Below the pieces are notes generated by a model. It searched no databases, had not been told where the DNA came from, and saw only the letters and a program-made list of their open reading frames with translations. A stretch of DNA of 64,000 nt from Amycolatopsis bullii (lineage in GTDB: Bacteria; Actinomycetota; Actinomycetes; Mycobacteriales; Pseudonocardiaceae): assembly GCF_014654205.1 (NCBI RefSeq), contig NZ_BNAW01000004.1, positions 1-64,000 on the forward strand, given 5' to 3'. Made by a program: the position numbers and the translations under genes. How positions within the stretch are numbered: position 1 is the first letter of the stretch; every line of letters begins with the position of its first letter. Below are positions 50,031 through 59,057 of the stretch, one piece after another.

Positions 50031-50792
50031 TTACTGGCCGAGCGCGGTGGTCTCCCGGGCGCGTCGCTCGACCAGGGGCAGGGACCGCAGCTGACGCTCC
50101 AGGTGCCACTGCAGGTGCGCCGCGACCAGGCCGCTCGCGTCGCGGCGGGTGCCGGGCAGGGTCGCCTCGGCCACCGGCCATTCGCCGTGCAGCAGGGCGG
50201 TGAGCAGGTCCAGGACCTCGGGGGCGGGGTGCACGCAGCCGGCGATCCGGCAGTCGGAGCACATCGAGCCGCCCGCGGCGATGCTGAACGCCGGGTGCGG
50301 GCCCGGCAGGCCGCAGCGGGCGCACTCGGTGAGCGCGGGCGCCCAGCCGGCGTAGGACATCGCGCGGAGCAGGAACGCGTCGAGCACCAGGGAAGAGTCC
50401 CGCTGCCCCTCGGCGAGCGCCCGCAGCGCCCCGACGACGAGGAGGTACAGCTTGAGCACCGGCTCGCCCTCTTCGGCCGAGAGCCGGTCCGCGGTTTCGG
50501 CGATCGCGCTGGCCGCGGTGTAGCTCTGGTAGTCGGCGACCAGGGGCAGCTGGAAGGCGTCCACGGTCTCGACCTGGGTGATGACGTCGAGCGTGCGCCC
50601 GGTGTAGAACTGCACGTCGACGTGGCCGAACGGCTCCAGCCGGGCCCCGAAGCGCGACGAGGTGCGCCGCACGCCCTTCGCCACGGCGCGGACCTTGCCG
50701 TGCCGCCGGGTCAGCAGGGTGACGATCCGGTCGGCTTCACCCAGCTTGTGCGTGCGCAACACCACCCCGGTGTCGCGGTAGAGGTTCACCAC
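50031..50792 (-). CDS. recO: DNA repair protein RecO
   Basis: 253 residues from GTG 50792 (or the next GTG 50789). The N-terminal OB fold begins with [38 protein letters not shown]. The C-terminal zinc motif reads CARCGLPGP with CSDCR. It acts with RecF and RecR in loading RecA on gapped DNA. The recO/uppS pair is conserved in actinobacteria; here the gap between them is 41 bases. Confidence 0.94.
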   Translation of the reverse strand: MVNLYRDTGVVLRTHKLGEADRIVTLLTRRHGKVRAVAKGVRRTSSRFGARLEPFGHVDVQFYTGRTLDVITQVETVDAFQLPLVADYQSYTAASAIAETADRLSAEEGEPVLKLYLLVVGALRALAEGQRDSSLVLDAFLLRAMSYAGWAPALTECARCGLPGPHPAFSIAAGGSMCSDCRIAGCVHPAPEVLDLLTALLHGEWPVAEATLPGTRRDASGLVAAHLQWHLERQLRSLPLVERRARETTALGQ

Positions 50793-50853
50793 CCCGACAT
50801 CGTCCCACCTTCGGGCGATGCCGGGGTGGAGCGCCCCGCGGAAACGACCGGTC

Positions 50854-51312
50854 TCAGGAGACGCCGTAGGCGATCAGCGGGACCAGGAAGGCGAACAGGA
50901 ACAGGACGCAGCCGAGGCCGCCGAGGATCGAGGAGACCAGGCACAGCGTCTTGGTCGTCCGCGAGGCCTGCTCGGCCATCATGTAGTTGCCCTGCATCTT
51001 GTACGTGCCGACCTCGTTGGACTTCATGATGGCGAAGATGCCCAGGATGAGGCCCCCGAGGAACAGCGATGCGATCGCCCAGCCCTTGTAGTCCTTGATC
51101 TGGTTGATGTCGCCACCGCCGGGCATGCCGTAGCCCGGGACCCCGTAGCCGGGGGTGCCGTAGCCGCCGGTGGGCGGCTGGCCGTACGGCGTGGGCTGCC
51201 CGTACGGCGCGGGCTGGCCGTAGGGCGCGGGCATGCCGCCGGACGGCGGGCCGTAGCCCGGCTGCTGCGGCTGCTGGCCGTAGGGCTGCTGCTGGCCGTA
51301 GGGATTGGTCAT
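50854..51312 (-). CDS. CD225/dispanin-family membrane protein
   Basis: 152 residues. A Gly/Pro/Tyr/Gln-rich N-terminus with PYGQ repeats is followed by two helices of the CD225 type (about 85-105 and 125-150), with the intervening loop [22 protein letters not shown]. Related bacterial dispanins are predicted small membrane proteins of unknown role. It is the last of a run of five small membrane-protein genes on the minus strand. Confidence 0.8.
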   Translation of the reverse strand: MTNPYGQQQPYGQQPQQPGYGPPSGGMPAPYGQPAPYGQPTPYGQPPTGGYGTPGYGVPGYGMPGGGDINQIKDYKGWAIASLFLGGLILGIFAIMKSNEVGTYKMQGNYMMAEQASRTTKTLCLVSSILGGLGCVLFLFAFLVPLIAYGVS

Positions 51313-51394
51313 GACGTTCTACCCCAACTGTTCGTGAACTTCCGCCGGACGGCTCCGGCGGTGCTGCGGAAGGCGGTGCTGTCGGAAAAGAAGG

Positions 51395-52441
51395 TCAGCG
51401 CTGCTCGTTCGGCGGCTGGCCGAACTGGCCCGGCTGGATCTTCTGGGTGGCCTCGGCTTCGCCCTGGGCGTCCGGGCGCAGCATCTGGGTGCGCTCGGCC
51501 TGCTCGTCGAAGGCGCTCCCGGAGCCCGGGCGCAGCATCTGCGTGCGCTCCGCCTGCTCGTCGAAGGCACCACCCGGCGACGGGGCGAGCGGCTGCTGCC
51601 CGAAGCCCCCCGGCTGCGGGGACTGCGCGAAGCCACCGGAGGACGGCGGCTGGCCGAAGCCGCCCGGCTGCGGCTGGCCGAAACCACCCGGGGCGGGCTG
51701 CTGCTCGAAGCCGCCGGACTGCGGCTGCTGGGGGAAGCCACCGGACGCGGGCTGCTGCGGGAAACCGCCGGACGACGGCTGGCCGAACTGGCCGGGCTGC
51801 TGCCCCGGCGGCGGGAAGCCGCCGGCGAACCCGGGCGCGCTCTGCGGGGCGAGCGGCGCGGCGGCGTCGTCGGCGTTGACGACGACGGTGCCGATGATCT
51901 TGTCGGCGAGAGTCTGGTTCTTGTCGTCCCACAGCGGCCAGAGCCAGCCGACGTAGCAGATGACGTTGTCGACGAAGTGGGCGAGATCGCGCACGAAGGC
52001 CATGCCGGCGCCGATCGGCTGCCCGCTGTCCTCGCGGACGAGCTTGATCTTCGCGACCCGCTTGCCGAGCGACTGGCCGGTGTTGCCCTGCTGGATCCAC
52101 CGGTTGTAGACGCACCAGCCGATCCAGGCGAGCGCGACGGCCAGGCTCAGCAAGCCGCCGGTCTGGCTGTCGTTCACCGAGACGGGGATGACGATCGCGT
52201 ACAGCAGGACGACGGGCCCGAAGTCGATGACCCAGCCGAGGGCGCGCTGGCCCCAGCTCGCGTAGTTGCGCGGCGGCCCGAAGGGGTTGCCCTGCTGTCC
52301 GAACGGTGCGGGCTGGCCGAACGGCGCCGGCTGCCCGTAGGGCGTGGGCTGCCCGTACGGTGCCTGGCCCGGCGGCTGGCCGAACGGCTGCTGGCCACCG
52401 GGCTGCTGCCCGAAGGACTGCTGCCCGTAGGGATCGGTCAT
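51395..52441 (-). CDS. RDD-family membrane protein with repetitive C-terminal tail
   Basis: 348 residues from ATG 52441. A PYGQ/FGQP-repeat N-terminus (1-60) is followed by the RDD domain (about 62-195) with ASWGQRALGWVIDFGPV, three to four helices and GKRVAKIKLVRE. A long Gly/Phe/Gln/Pro tail (about 215-300) has repeats such as 'SGGFPQQPA'. The last part carries a perfect tandem duplication of FDEQAERTQMLRP and a third variant EATQKIQP. These Thr-Gln sites resemble kinase-phosphorylated, FHA-binding motifs of actinobacteria (inference). Function unknown. Confidence 0.83.
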   Translation of the reverse strand: MTDPYGQQSFGQQPGGQQPFGQPPGQAPYGQPTPYGQPAPFGQPAPFGQQGNPFGPPRNYASWGQRALGWVIDFGPVVLLYAIVIPVSVNDSQTGGLLSLAVALAWIGWCVYNRWIQQGNTGQSLGKRVAKIKLVREDSGQPIGAGMAFVRDLAHFVDNVICYVGWLWPLWDDKNQTLADKIIGTVVVNADDAAAPLAPQSAPGFAGGFPPPGQQPGQFGQPSSGGFPQQPASGGFPQQPQSGGFEQQPAPGGFGQPQPGGFGQPPSSGGFAQSPQPGGFGQQPLAPSPGGAFDEQAERTQMLRPGSGSAFDEQAERTQMLRPDAQGEAEATQKIQPGQFGQPPNEQR

Positions 52442-52624
52442 CAGGTCTTCCCCTCGCTGGTCACTCACCGCACGCCCCGTGCGGAACCGTGCCGCGTGTA
52501 CGGCGCGGTCCGCGGGAGCGTACTCGGTTCACCTTCGGCGTCGCCGCCCAGGCTTCAGCTGTCCGGGTGAATCCCGTGCCGGTGCGACGCGGCCGGTGAC
52601 GGCCGGGTTCCCGTCCGCCGGAAA

Positions 52625-53077
52625 TCAGACGCGCAAGCCCGTGAACGGGGCGAACGGGAGGTTGCGGATGACGAACCAGACGACGAACACGATCGAAAAC
52701 ACCAGCGGCGTCCACCGCCAGTGCAGCCAGCTGTTCATCGCGCGGCCGCGCAGGCGCCCGAGTGCCCACACGATGATGCTCCACACCAGCAGCAGCACGA
52801 CGACGAACGAGACGGCGTTGTAGTGCAGGGCCGCCGGGATGTCGCCGTGCATCAGGCTGTACGCCATCCGCATGCCGCCGCAGCCCGGGCAGTCGATGCC
52901 GAACAGCGCCTTCGTCGGGCAGAGGGGCAGGAAGCCGCCGGGGGTGGTCGGGTCGCCGATCCAGACGACCGCGCAGCACACGCCGAGCCCGGCGACGACG
53001 GCCATCGGCGCACCGAGGGCGCGCAGCGTGGCCTTGGCGCCGCGGGCGGGGTATCCGGTGTAGACGGTCGTGGTCAC
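52625..53077 (-). CDS. DUF2752 membrane protein
   Basis: 150 residues from GTG 53077, overlapping the upstream stop by GTGA. The family signature LCPTKALFGIDCPGCGGMRMAYSL lies in the loop after the first helix, followed by two more helices and a final half helix. Cysteines in CPxK/CPGCG may bind metal or form disulfides. Function is unknown. It is coupled to a dispanin gene. Confidence 0.87.
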   Translation of the reverse strand: MTTTVYTGYPARGAKATLRALGAPMAVVAGLGVCCAVVWIGDPTTPGGFLPLCPTKALFGIDCPGCGGMRMAYSLMHGDIPAALHYNAVSFVVVLLLVWSIIVWALGRLRGRAMNSWLHWRWTPLVFSIVFVVWFVIRNLPFAPFTGLRV

Positions 53078-53421
53078 GGCCGCCACCCCGTCGAGAAGAC
53101 GCCGACCCCGGCCAGCACGACGAAGAAGAGCACGTAGAGCAGCAGGAAGATCCCGACCGAGATGGCCGACCACATCGCCCACTTGCGGGCGTCGGCGGCG
53201 GCCTTCTGCGCCTCGGCGTGGAAGCCCTGGAACCACAGCGTGTGCACCTGGTTGGCCTTGACGATGGCGACAATGCCCAGTGGCAGGCAGCACAGCACGG
53301 TGCTCAGGATGGCCCACACGAGGTTGTTGTCCGGCGGTGGCCCGTAGTTCGGCGGCGAGTAGCCGTAGCCGTAGCCCGGCCCGCCGGGGGGCGGGTAGGG
53401 CGGCGGGTACTGGTCGGTCAC
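53074..53421 (-). CDS. CD225/dispanin-family membrane protein
   Basis: 115 residues from GTG 53421. A Pro/Tyr/Gly-rich N-terminus is followed by the CD225 core NNLVWAILSTVLCCLPLGIV. The loop and short helix AIVKANQVHTLWFQGFHAEAQ come next, then the second membrane helix. The CC doublet in the first helix is the palmitoylation-type site of the family. It is followed by the DUF2752 gene with a 4-base overlap. Confidence 0.87.
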   Translation of the reverse strand: MTDQYPPPYPPPGGPGYGYGYSPPNYGPPPDNNLVWAILSTVLCCLPLGIVAIVKANQVHTLWFQGFHAEAQKAAADARKWAMWSAISVGIFLLLYVLFFVVLAGVGVFSTGWRP

Positions 53422-53447
53422 CGGGATCCTCCTGCTGCTCGGCTACG

Positions 53448-53816
53448 TCAGTAGGACGACGTGCTCACATTCGCGCTGAAGACACCCGCGATCATCAGGA
53501 TGACCCACAGCACGATCCACACGACGCCGACGGCCGCCGAGATGATCGCCCACTTCTTGGCCGAGTTGGCGGCCTCCTGCGCGGCGGCGGTCTGGCCCTG
53601 TGCCCACAGGCCGTTCACCTTCGCGGCCTGCACGATCGACACGACGCCGAACGGGAGGCAGCACAGGATCGTGGTCAGGATCGCCCACACGAGGTTGTTG
53701 CTCGGCGGCGGGCCCGGCTGGTAGCCGCCCGGCTGCCCACCGGGGTAGTTCGGCTGGCCGCCGTGCTGGTTCGGCTGGTCGCCGGGGTAGTTGGGCATGC
53801 CCTGGCTGTCGCTCAT
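53448..53816 (-). CDS. CD225/dispanin-family membrane protein
   Basis: 122 residues from ATG 53816. The Gln/Gly/Pro/Asn-rich N-terminus (NYPGDQPNQHGGQPNYPGG) precedes SNNLVWAILTTILCCLPFGV, the CD225 signature with the CC pair, and a second helix. It is a close paralogue of the protein at 53074-53421 (26-bp gap). It is first in the run of small membrane proteins downstream of era. Confidence 0.87.
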   Translation of the reverse strand: MSDSQGMPNYPGDQPNQHGGQPNYPGGQPGGYQPGPPPSNNLVWAILTTILCCLPFGVVSIVQAAKVNGLWAQGQTAAAQEAANSAKKWAIISAAVGVVWIVLWVILMIAGVFSANVSTSSY

Positions 53817-53994
53817 GGTCGGTAGTTCCCCTTCGTCGTGCTCCCAAGACGACCACCGGGTCCGCGGGCCGCCCCGATCGGCCGCGGTGTGGTCGAAGCC
53901 GCGACTGTAGGGGGCGAGATCATCACGCGCCCCCCGTTTCGTCCCTCCGCGACCGAATCGAGACCAGGAATTCCGCCGCCGCTCCCGCGGCGGG

Positions 53995-54891
53995 TCAGAA
54001 TCCGAGCCGCCGTAACTGACGGGGGTCGCGCTGCCACTCCTTGGCCACCTTGATGTGCAGGTCGAGGTAGACCTTCGAGCCGAGCAGCGCCTCGATGTTC
54101 TTGCGGGCGGTGGCCCCGACCTCGCGCAGCCGCTCACCCTTGTGGCCGAGGATGATCCCCTTCTGGCTGGGGCGCTCCACGTAGAGGAACGCGTGCACGT
54201 CGACGAGGTCGTCGCGGCCTTCGCGGGGCAGCATCTCCTCGACGGTGACGGCGATCGAGTGCGGCAGCTCGTCGCGGACGCCTTCCAGCGCCGCCTCGCG
54301 GATCAGCTCGGCGACCAGGGTCTGCTCGGGCTCGTCGGTGAGCTCGCCGCCCGGGTACAGCTGCGGGCCCTCGGGCAGCCGCTGGACCAGCAGGTCGGCC
54401 AGGGTGCCGACCTGGAAGCCGTCCACCGCGGACACCGGGACGAGCTCGGCGAACTCCATCACTTGCTGCAGGGCGAGCAACTGCTCGGCGACCTGCTGGG
54501 GCTGGACGAGGTCGGTCTTGGTGACGATGCCGATCACCGGCGTCCGCTTGGCGATCTTCTGCAGCTCGTTGGCGATGAACTTGTCGCCGGGCCCGATCTT
54601 CTCGTTCGCCGGGACGCAGAAGCCGACGACGTCCACTTCGGACCAGGTCGTGTGCACGATGTCGTTGAGCCGCTCGCCGAGCAGGGTGCGCGGGCGGTGC
54701 AGGCCGGGCGTGTCGATGAGGACGAGCTGGGCGTCCTCGCGGTGGACGATGCCGCGGATCGCGTGCCGGGTGGTCTGCGGCTTGCTGGAGGTGATCGCGA
54801 CCTTGGTGCCGACGAGGGCGTTGGTCAGCGTCGACTTGCCGGCGTTGGGCCGTCCGACGAAGCAGGCGAAGCCGGAACGGTGCCCGCTCAT
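53995..54891 (-). CDS. era: GTPase Era
   Basis: 298 residues. G1 is GRPNAGKSTLTNAL, G3 DTPGLHRPR, G4 TKTD, and a C-terminal KH domain holds the GHKGERLREVG motif. Era binds the 3' end of 16S rRNA and helps assemble the 30S subunit. It overlaps the upstream cytidine deaminase-like gene by ATGA. Order era, deaminase-like, CNNM, ybeY, phoH is conserved in actinobacteria. Confidence 0.96.
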   Translation of the reverse strand: MSGHRSGFACFVGRPNAGKSTLTNALVGTKVAITSSKPQTTRHAIRGIVHREDAQLVLIDTPGLHRPRTLLGERLNDIVHTTWSEVDVVGFCVPANEKIGPGDKFIANELQKIAKRTPVIGIVTKTDLVQPQQVAEQLLALQQVMEFAELVPVSAVDGFQVGTLADLLVQRLPEGPQLYPGGELTDEPEQTLVAELIREAALEGVRDELPHSIAVTVEEMLPREGRDDLVDVHAFLYVERPSQKGIILGHKGERLREVGATARKNIEALLGSKVYLDLHIKVAKEWQRDPRQLRRLGF

Positions 54892-55226
54892 CGGTCCAGC
54901 ACCTTGAGAACTTCGCCGTCCGGGGCGGCGAGGAAGATCGGGGCGCGCGCGGCGATGTCGCGGACGGCGTGCACGGACGCCTCCTTGAGCAGGCCGTCGC
55001 CGGTGACGACGGCAGCGGCCTCGATGCCCTCGGCACCGCTGGAGAGCGCGGCGGCGACCGCGGCCTGGAGCGCGGTCAGCTTGAACGACGGCTGGTCGAC
55101 CGTGCCGGCGGCGTAGGTGCGGCCGTCGGTGTCGCGGACCGCGGCGCCCTCGGCGGCCTGGATGCGGGCGCGCGACGACCGGGCCAGCGTGACGAGTTTC
55201 TGGTCCTCGGCCTCGAGGTCAGGCAT
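54888..55226 (-). CDS. Cytidine deaminase-like protein lacking zinc ligands
   Basis: 112 residues, one cytidine-deaminase fold (DGRTYAAGTVDQPSFKLTALQAAVAAALSSG, then AAAVVTGDG). The canonical zinc motif CAE or HAE is replaced by ALQ in LTALQAAV, and the PCxxC pair is missing. It should therefore be catalytically dead. It lies between the CNNM gene and era with 4- to 8-base overlaps, which suggests a structural or regulatory role tied to them. Confidence 0.75.
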   Translation of the reverse strand: MPDLEAEDQKLVTLARSSRARIQAAEGAAVRDTDGRTYAAGTVDQPSFKLTALQAAVAAALSSGAEGIEAAAVVTGDGLLKEASVHAVRDIAARAPIFLAAPDGEVLKVLDR

Positions 55227-56562
55227 GTTCGACGCTCCTGTCGCGTTCGTCGGGGTGGGGCAGGCGCGTGCGGCGGCGCGTCCGGTCGACGGGGTCCGTC
55301 ATGGCTTCGGCGTCGGCCGGGTGCACGACCACGGACGTGATCCGCATGCGGCCGCGCCGGTCCTTGCCCCCTTCGGCGAACAGCCGAAGGCCGGCGACCT
55401 CGGCTTCGGCCCCCGGCAGCGGGACCCTACCCAGTCGTTCCGCGAGCAGCCCGGCCACGGTCTCCACGTCGTGGTCTTCGAGGTCGATGCCGAACAGCTC
55501 CCCCAGGTCGTCGACGCTCATCCGGGACGAGATCCGGACCGCGCCGCCGTCGAGCTCCTCGACCTCGGGACGTTCGTCGGCGTCGGACTCGTCGGTGATC
55601 TCGCCGACGATCTCCTCCAGGACGTCTTCGATGGTGAGCAGGCCCGCCGTGCCGCCGTACTCGTCGACGGCGATCGCCATGTGGTTGTGCGAGCGCTGCA
55701 TCTCCTTGAGCAGCTCGTCGAGCCGCTTCGAATCGGGGACGAAGGACGCCTGGTTCATCACGGACTCGACGACGGTGCTCGGGCCGTCCGGGTCGAGGTA
55801 GCCGGCCATCAGGTCCTTGATGTTGACGACGCCGACGATGTCGTCGACGGACTCGTCGATCACCGGCAGCCGGGTGAACCCGGTGCGCAGCGCGAGGGCC
55901 AGTGCCTGCCGGACGGTCTTGGTCCGCTCGATCCAGACGATCTCGGTGCGCGGCACCATGACCTCGCGGGCGACGGTGTCGCCGAGCTCGAACACCGAGT
56001 GGATCATCTCGCGCTCGGAGTCTTCGACGACGCCGCGTTCCTGGGCCATGTCGACGAGCTCGCGCAGCTCGACCTCGGAGGTGAACGGGCCTTCGCGGAA
56101 GCCCTGGCCGGGGGTGATCGCGTTACCGATGAGGATGAGCAGCCGGGACAGCGGGCCGAGCACGGAGCCGAGGACGCGGACGGGCCCGGCGACGTAGCGG
56201 CCGATGCGGTAGGGGTGCTGGCGGCCGAGGGTGCGCGGGCCGACGCCGATCAGGACGTAGCTGACCACGACCATGACCACGGCGGCGACCAGCACGGCGA
56301 CGCCGAGCGGCGCGAGCCGGGTGCCCACGAACACCGTGACCAGCACGGTGGCGGTGAGCTCGCAGCCGAGCCGGAGCAGGAGCAGCAGGTTGATGTGCCG
56401 TCGCCGTTCGGCGACGATCGCGGCGAGGTGCCGGGCGCCGGGCAGCCCGAGCCGGGCGAGGCCGTCGGCCCGGGCTTGCGACACGGTGCTGATCGCGGCG
56501 TCCGCCGCCGCGAACACGCCCGCCAGCAGGACGAGCGCGATCGCGAAGAAGAGCTGTTCCAT
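55219..56562 (-). CDS. CNNM/CorC-like membrane protein with CBS domains (hemolysin family)
   Basis: 447 residues. An N-terminal DUF21/CNNM domain with three to four helices (about 1-150), a paired CBS region (about 205-330; HNHMAIAVDEYGGTAGLLTIEDVLEEIVGEITDE) and a C-terminal CorC_HlyC domain (about 345-425; LFGIDLEDHDVETVAGLL). Probably involved in Mg2+/divalent-cation balance. It sits between ybeY and the deaminase-like gene in the conserved cluster. Confidence 0.92.
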   Translation of the reverse strand: MEQLFFAIALVLLAGVFAAADAAISTVSQARADGLARLGLPGARHLAAIVAERRRHINLLLLLRLGCELTATVLVTVFVGTRLAPLGVAVLVAAVVMVVVSYVLIGVGPRTLGRQHPYRIGRYVAGPVRVLGSVLGPLSRLLILIGNAITPGQGFREGPFTSEVELRELVDMAQERGVVEDSEREMIHSVFELGDTVAREVMVPRTEIVWIERTKTVRQALALALRTGFTRLPVIDESVDDIVGVVNIKDLMAGYLDPDGPSTVVESVMNQASFVPDSKRLDELLKEMQRSHNHMAIAVDEYGGTAGLLTIEDVLEEIVGEITDESDADERPEVEELDGGAVRISSRMSVDDLGELFGIDLEDHDVETVAGLLAERLGRVPLPGAEAEVAGLRLFAEGGKDRRGRMRITSVVVHPADAEAMTDPVDRTRRRTRLPHPDERDRSVEHA

Positions 56563-56571
56563 GGCTGGCGC

Positions 56572-57135
56572 CTAGGGCGTTTCCCCGGCGGGTGGTTCGG
56601 CGGCCGGGGCGTCGAGCCCGGCGATGCCGAGGACGCGGTCGTCGGTGCTGCGCTGGGCGTCCCGCTTGTCGAGGGCGGCGACGGCGTCCTGGTACTCGCC
56701 GAGGATGCGCTTCTGGAGGGCGAACATCTCGCGCTCCTCGGCGGGTTCGGCGTGGTCGTAACCCAGGAGGTGGAGCACGCCGTGCACGGTGAGCAGGTGC
56801 AGCTCGTCGATCAGGGCGTGGCCCGCGGTCTTGGCCTGGTCCTTGGCGAACGCCGGGCAGAGCACGATGTCCCCGAGCAGCGCCGGTGACGCGTCGGGCG
56901 CGTCGGGGCGGCGGGAGGAGTCGAGCTCGTCCATCGGGAAGGCCATCACGTCGGTGGGGCCCGGGAGGTCCATCCAGCGTTCGTGCAGGTCTTCCATGAC
57001 GTCGAGGGTGACGAGGAGGATGGACAGCTCGGCGAGCGGGCTGACCTCCATCTTGTCGAGGGCGTAGCGGGCGGCGGAGACGATGGACGTCTCGTCGACG
57101 TTGACGCCGGACTCGTTGGCGATCTCGATGCTCAA
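56572..57135 (-). CDS. ybeY: Endoribonuclease YbeY
   Basis: 187 residues from TTG 57135, forming a TTGA overlap with the phoH stop. The zinc motif [11 protein letters not shown] (three His, ...H3xH5xH) is intact near residue 123. DVMAFPMD is the conserved beta-strand. YbeY matures 16S rRNA 3' ends and helps 70S quality control. It has an unusual acidic/alanine C-terminal tail of about 30 residues. Confidence 0.94.
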   Translation of the reverse strand: MSIEIANESGVNVDETSIVSAARYALDKMEVSPLAELSILLVTLDVMEDLHERWMDLPGPTDVMAFPMDELDSSRRPDAPDASPALLGDIVLCPAFAKDQAKTAGHALIDELHLLTVHGVLHLLGYDHAEPAEEREMFALQKRILGEYQDAVAALDKRDAQRSTDDRVLGIAGLDAPAAEPPAGETP

Positions 57136-58199
57136 CGCCGGTTGCCCTTCCAGCCGTCGTTCTGCTGGGCGTCCTGCACGGCCTGCCACTTCTCGTAGGC
57201 GTCGACGATGTCGCCGACGAGCTTGTGCCGGACGACGTCCTGGCTGGTGAGCTCGGCGAAGTGGAGGTCCTCGACGCCGGTGAGGATGTCGCGCACGACG
57301 CGCAGGCCGCTGCGCTGCCCGCTGGGCAGGTCGACCTGGGTGATGTCGCCGGTGACGACGATCTTGGACCCGAAGCCGAGCCGGGTGAGGAACATCTTCA
57401 TCTGCTCGGGCGTGGTGTTCTGGGCCTCGTCGAGGATGATGAAGGCGTCGTTCAGCGTGCGGCCGCGCATGTACGCCAGCGGTGCGATTTCGATCGTGCC
57501 GGCCTGCATCAGCCGCGGGATCGACTCCGGCTCGACCATGTCGTGCAGCGCGTCGTAGAGGGGCCGCAGGTACGGGTCGATCTTCTCGTTCAGGGTGCCG
57601 GGCAGGTAGCCGAGGCGCTCGCCGGCCTCGACGGCCGGGCGGGTCAGCACGATCCGGGTGACCTGCTTGGCCTGCAGCGCCTGGACGGCTTTCGCCATGG
57701 CGAGGTAGGTCTTGCCGGTGCCGGCCGGGCCGATGCCGAAGACGACGGTGTGCTTGTCGATGGCGTCGACGTACCGCTTCTGGTTCAGCGTCTTGGGCCG
57801 GATGGTCTTGCCGCGGCGGGAGACGATGTTGAGGCTGAGCACCTCGGCCGGCGAGGCGTCGCCGGTGGAGAGCATGCCGACGGTGCGCCGGACGGTGTCG
57901 GGCCCGACCTGCTGGCCGCCGGTGGCGAGCTGCACGAGCTCGGCGAAGACGCGTTCGGCGAACGCGACGTCGGCGGGTGCGCCGGTCAGGGTGACTTCGT
58001 TGCCGCGGACGTGCACGTCGGCGGCGAGGAGTTCCTCGGCGACGCGCAGGTTCTCGTCGCGGGAGCCGAGCAGGCTGAGAGCGGCAGTGTCGGGAATGGG
58101 GAACCGGGACTGCGCAGCCTGGGCGGAGGCATCCTCGGTCTTGGCGACGTCCCCGGGGACGTCGGGTCGGGCGGCACCACCCGGTACGGTTCCGGCCAC
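57132..58199 (-). CDS. PhoH-family ATPase
   Basis: 355 residues from GTG 58199. Walker A is [15 protein letters not shown] near residue 153, Walker B is FIILDEAQN. An N-terminal KH-like region (about 45-110; [22 protein letters not shown]) precedes the ATPase. PhoH/YbeZ-type proteins are RNA-linked ATPases that work with YbeY, whose gene overlaps this one by 4 bases. Confidence 0.94.
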   Translation of the reverse strand: MAGTVPGGAARPDVPGDVAKTEDASAQAAQSRFPIPDTAALSLLGSRDENLRVAEELLAADVHVRGNEVTLTGAPADVAFAERVFAELVQLATGGQQVGPDTVRRTVGMLSTGDASPAEVLSLNIVSRRGKTIRPKTLNQKRYVDAIDKHTVVFGIGPAGTGKTYLAMAKAVQALQAKQVTRIVLTRPAVEAGERLGYLPGTLNEKIDPYLRPLYDALHDMVEPESIPRLMQAGTIEIAPLAYMRGRTLNDAFIILDEAQNTTPEQMKMFLTRLGFGSKIVVTGDITQVDLPSGQRSGLRVVRDILTGVEDLHFAELTSQDVVRHKLVGDIVDAYEKWQAVQDAQQNDGWKGNRR

Positions 58200-58285
58200 G
58201 TGGCCTCAGGCCTGCTTTCTCGGTGAGGGACTACGGACCCCACCGATGCTACTGGCACCCACCGACAAGACGCAGGCCGGTTTCC

Positions 58286-58654
58286 CTAGTCCTGCTCCGG
58301 AGCCCCGAACAGCCCGAGCGGCTCCCCGCCGAGAACGTGGGCGTGCACGTGGAAGACGGTCTGCCCGGCATCCTCATCGGTGTTGAAGACGACGCGGTAC
58401 CCGCTCTCCAGGATGCCCTCGAGCTCGGCAACCTTACGGGCGGTGGCAATGACATCACTCAGCAGCTGCGGATCCCCGGCAGCCAGCTCCGCAACGTTCC
58501 GGTACCGCTTCCGAGGCACAACAAGCACATGAACCCGAGCCTGCGCCCGAATATCCCGGAACGCAAAGGTGGTCTCATCCTGGTACACAACGTCAGCAGG
58601 GATCTCCCCACCAATGATCCGTTCGAAGAGAGTCTCAGCCTCACTACCGCTCAT
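58286..58654 (-). CDS. HIT-family nucleotide hydrolase (HinT-like)
   Basis: 122 residues from ATG 58654. The histidine triad is HVHAH in TVFHVHAHVLGG, with FERIIGGEIPADVVY as the conserved N-terminus and DIRAQARVHVLVVPR before it. HinT-type enzymes hydrolyse adenosine phosphoramidates. A 403-base intergenic region lies upstream. Confidence 0.93.
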   Translation of the reverse strand: MSGSEAETLFERIIGGEIPADVVYQDETTFAFRDIRAQARVHVLVVPRKRYRNVAELAAGDPQLLSDVIATARKVAELEGILESGYRVVFNTDEDAGQTVFHVHAHVLGGEPLGLFGAPEQD

Positions 58655-58758
58655 GCGAGCACCCTATCCACCCCACCCAACACGAGCGAGAAGGCCGAAG
58701 GCCGCCGAGCCCGCAAGACGCCCTCACCAACCGGACAACAGCGCAACTCGCGGGGGGT

Positions 58759-58803
58759 CCGGGGGCGTGCCCCCGGCTGGGGGTCTGGGGGTTTGACCCC
58801 CAG
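58759..58803. repeat. Double-hairpin GC-rich element
   Basis: Two palindromes in tandem: CCGGGGGC/GCCCCCGG (58759-58776, 2-base loop) and CTGGGGGT/ACCCCCAG (58785-58803, 3-base loop). Such GGGGGTCCGGGGGC double hairpins recur in intergenic regions of high-GC actinobacteria, so this looks like a copy of a dispersed element (from memory, not searched). Confidence 0.6.
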
Positions 58804-59024
58804 AAGAGACAACGAAACCAAACCGCGGCTCGACCCGCGAGCGAAGCGAGCGAGGGAGATGCCGCGGTGGCGGTGAAGCCTGGGGGTCGCCTCACCGCGA
58901 CCGCGGCGGCCGCCGGACCGAGGGGGGAGGTGCCCGGCGGAGTCTTCTTCCCAGTGGCGCATCCGGATGTTGCACGGTGCGTTAGTAAATGAGAGTAACC
59001 GGTCGGAGCGTGATCGCGCCATAA

Positions 59025-59051
59025 CTGGGCGCAAAATTCGCCCGGTTTTTT
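59025..59051 (+). terminator. Rho-independent-type terminator on the plus strand
   Basis: CTGGGCG (59025-59031) pairs with CGCCCGG (59039-59045) across a 7-base AT-rich loop and is followed by six T residues (59046-59051). Reading on the minus strand gives no T tract. No plus-strand gene is recognised upstream, so its transcript is unexplained. Confidence 0.6.
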
Positions 59052-59057
59052 GGTGAT

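Larger units (their letters stand above)
58655..59057. other. 403-base intergenic region with palindromic elements
   Basis: Between the HIT gene and rsmE (both minus strand). It holds two adjacent GC hairpins (58759-58803), a CGAGCGAAGCGAGCG near-repeat (about 58838) and a plus-strand type terminator (59025-59051). The last ~100 bases are AT-richer. I see no protein-coding frame. Confidence 0.6.
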
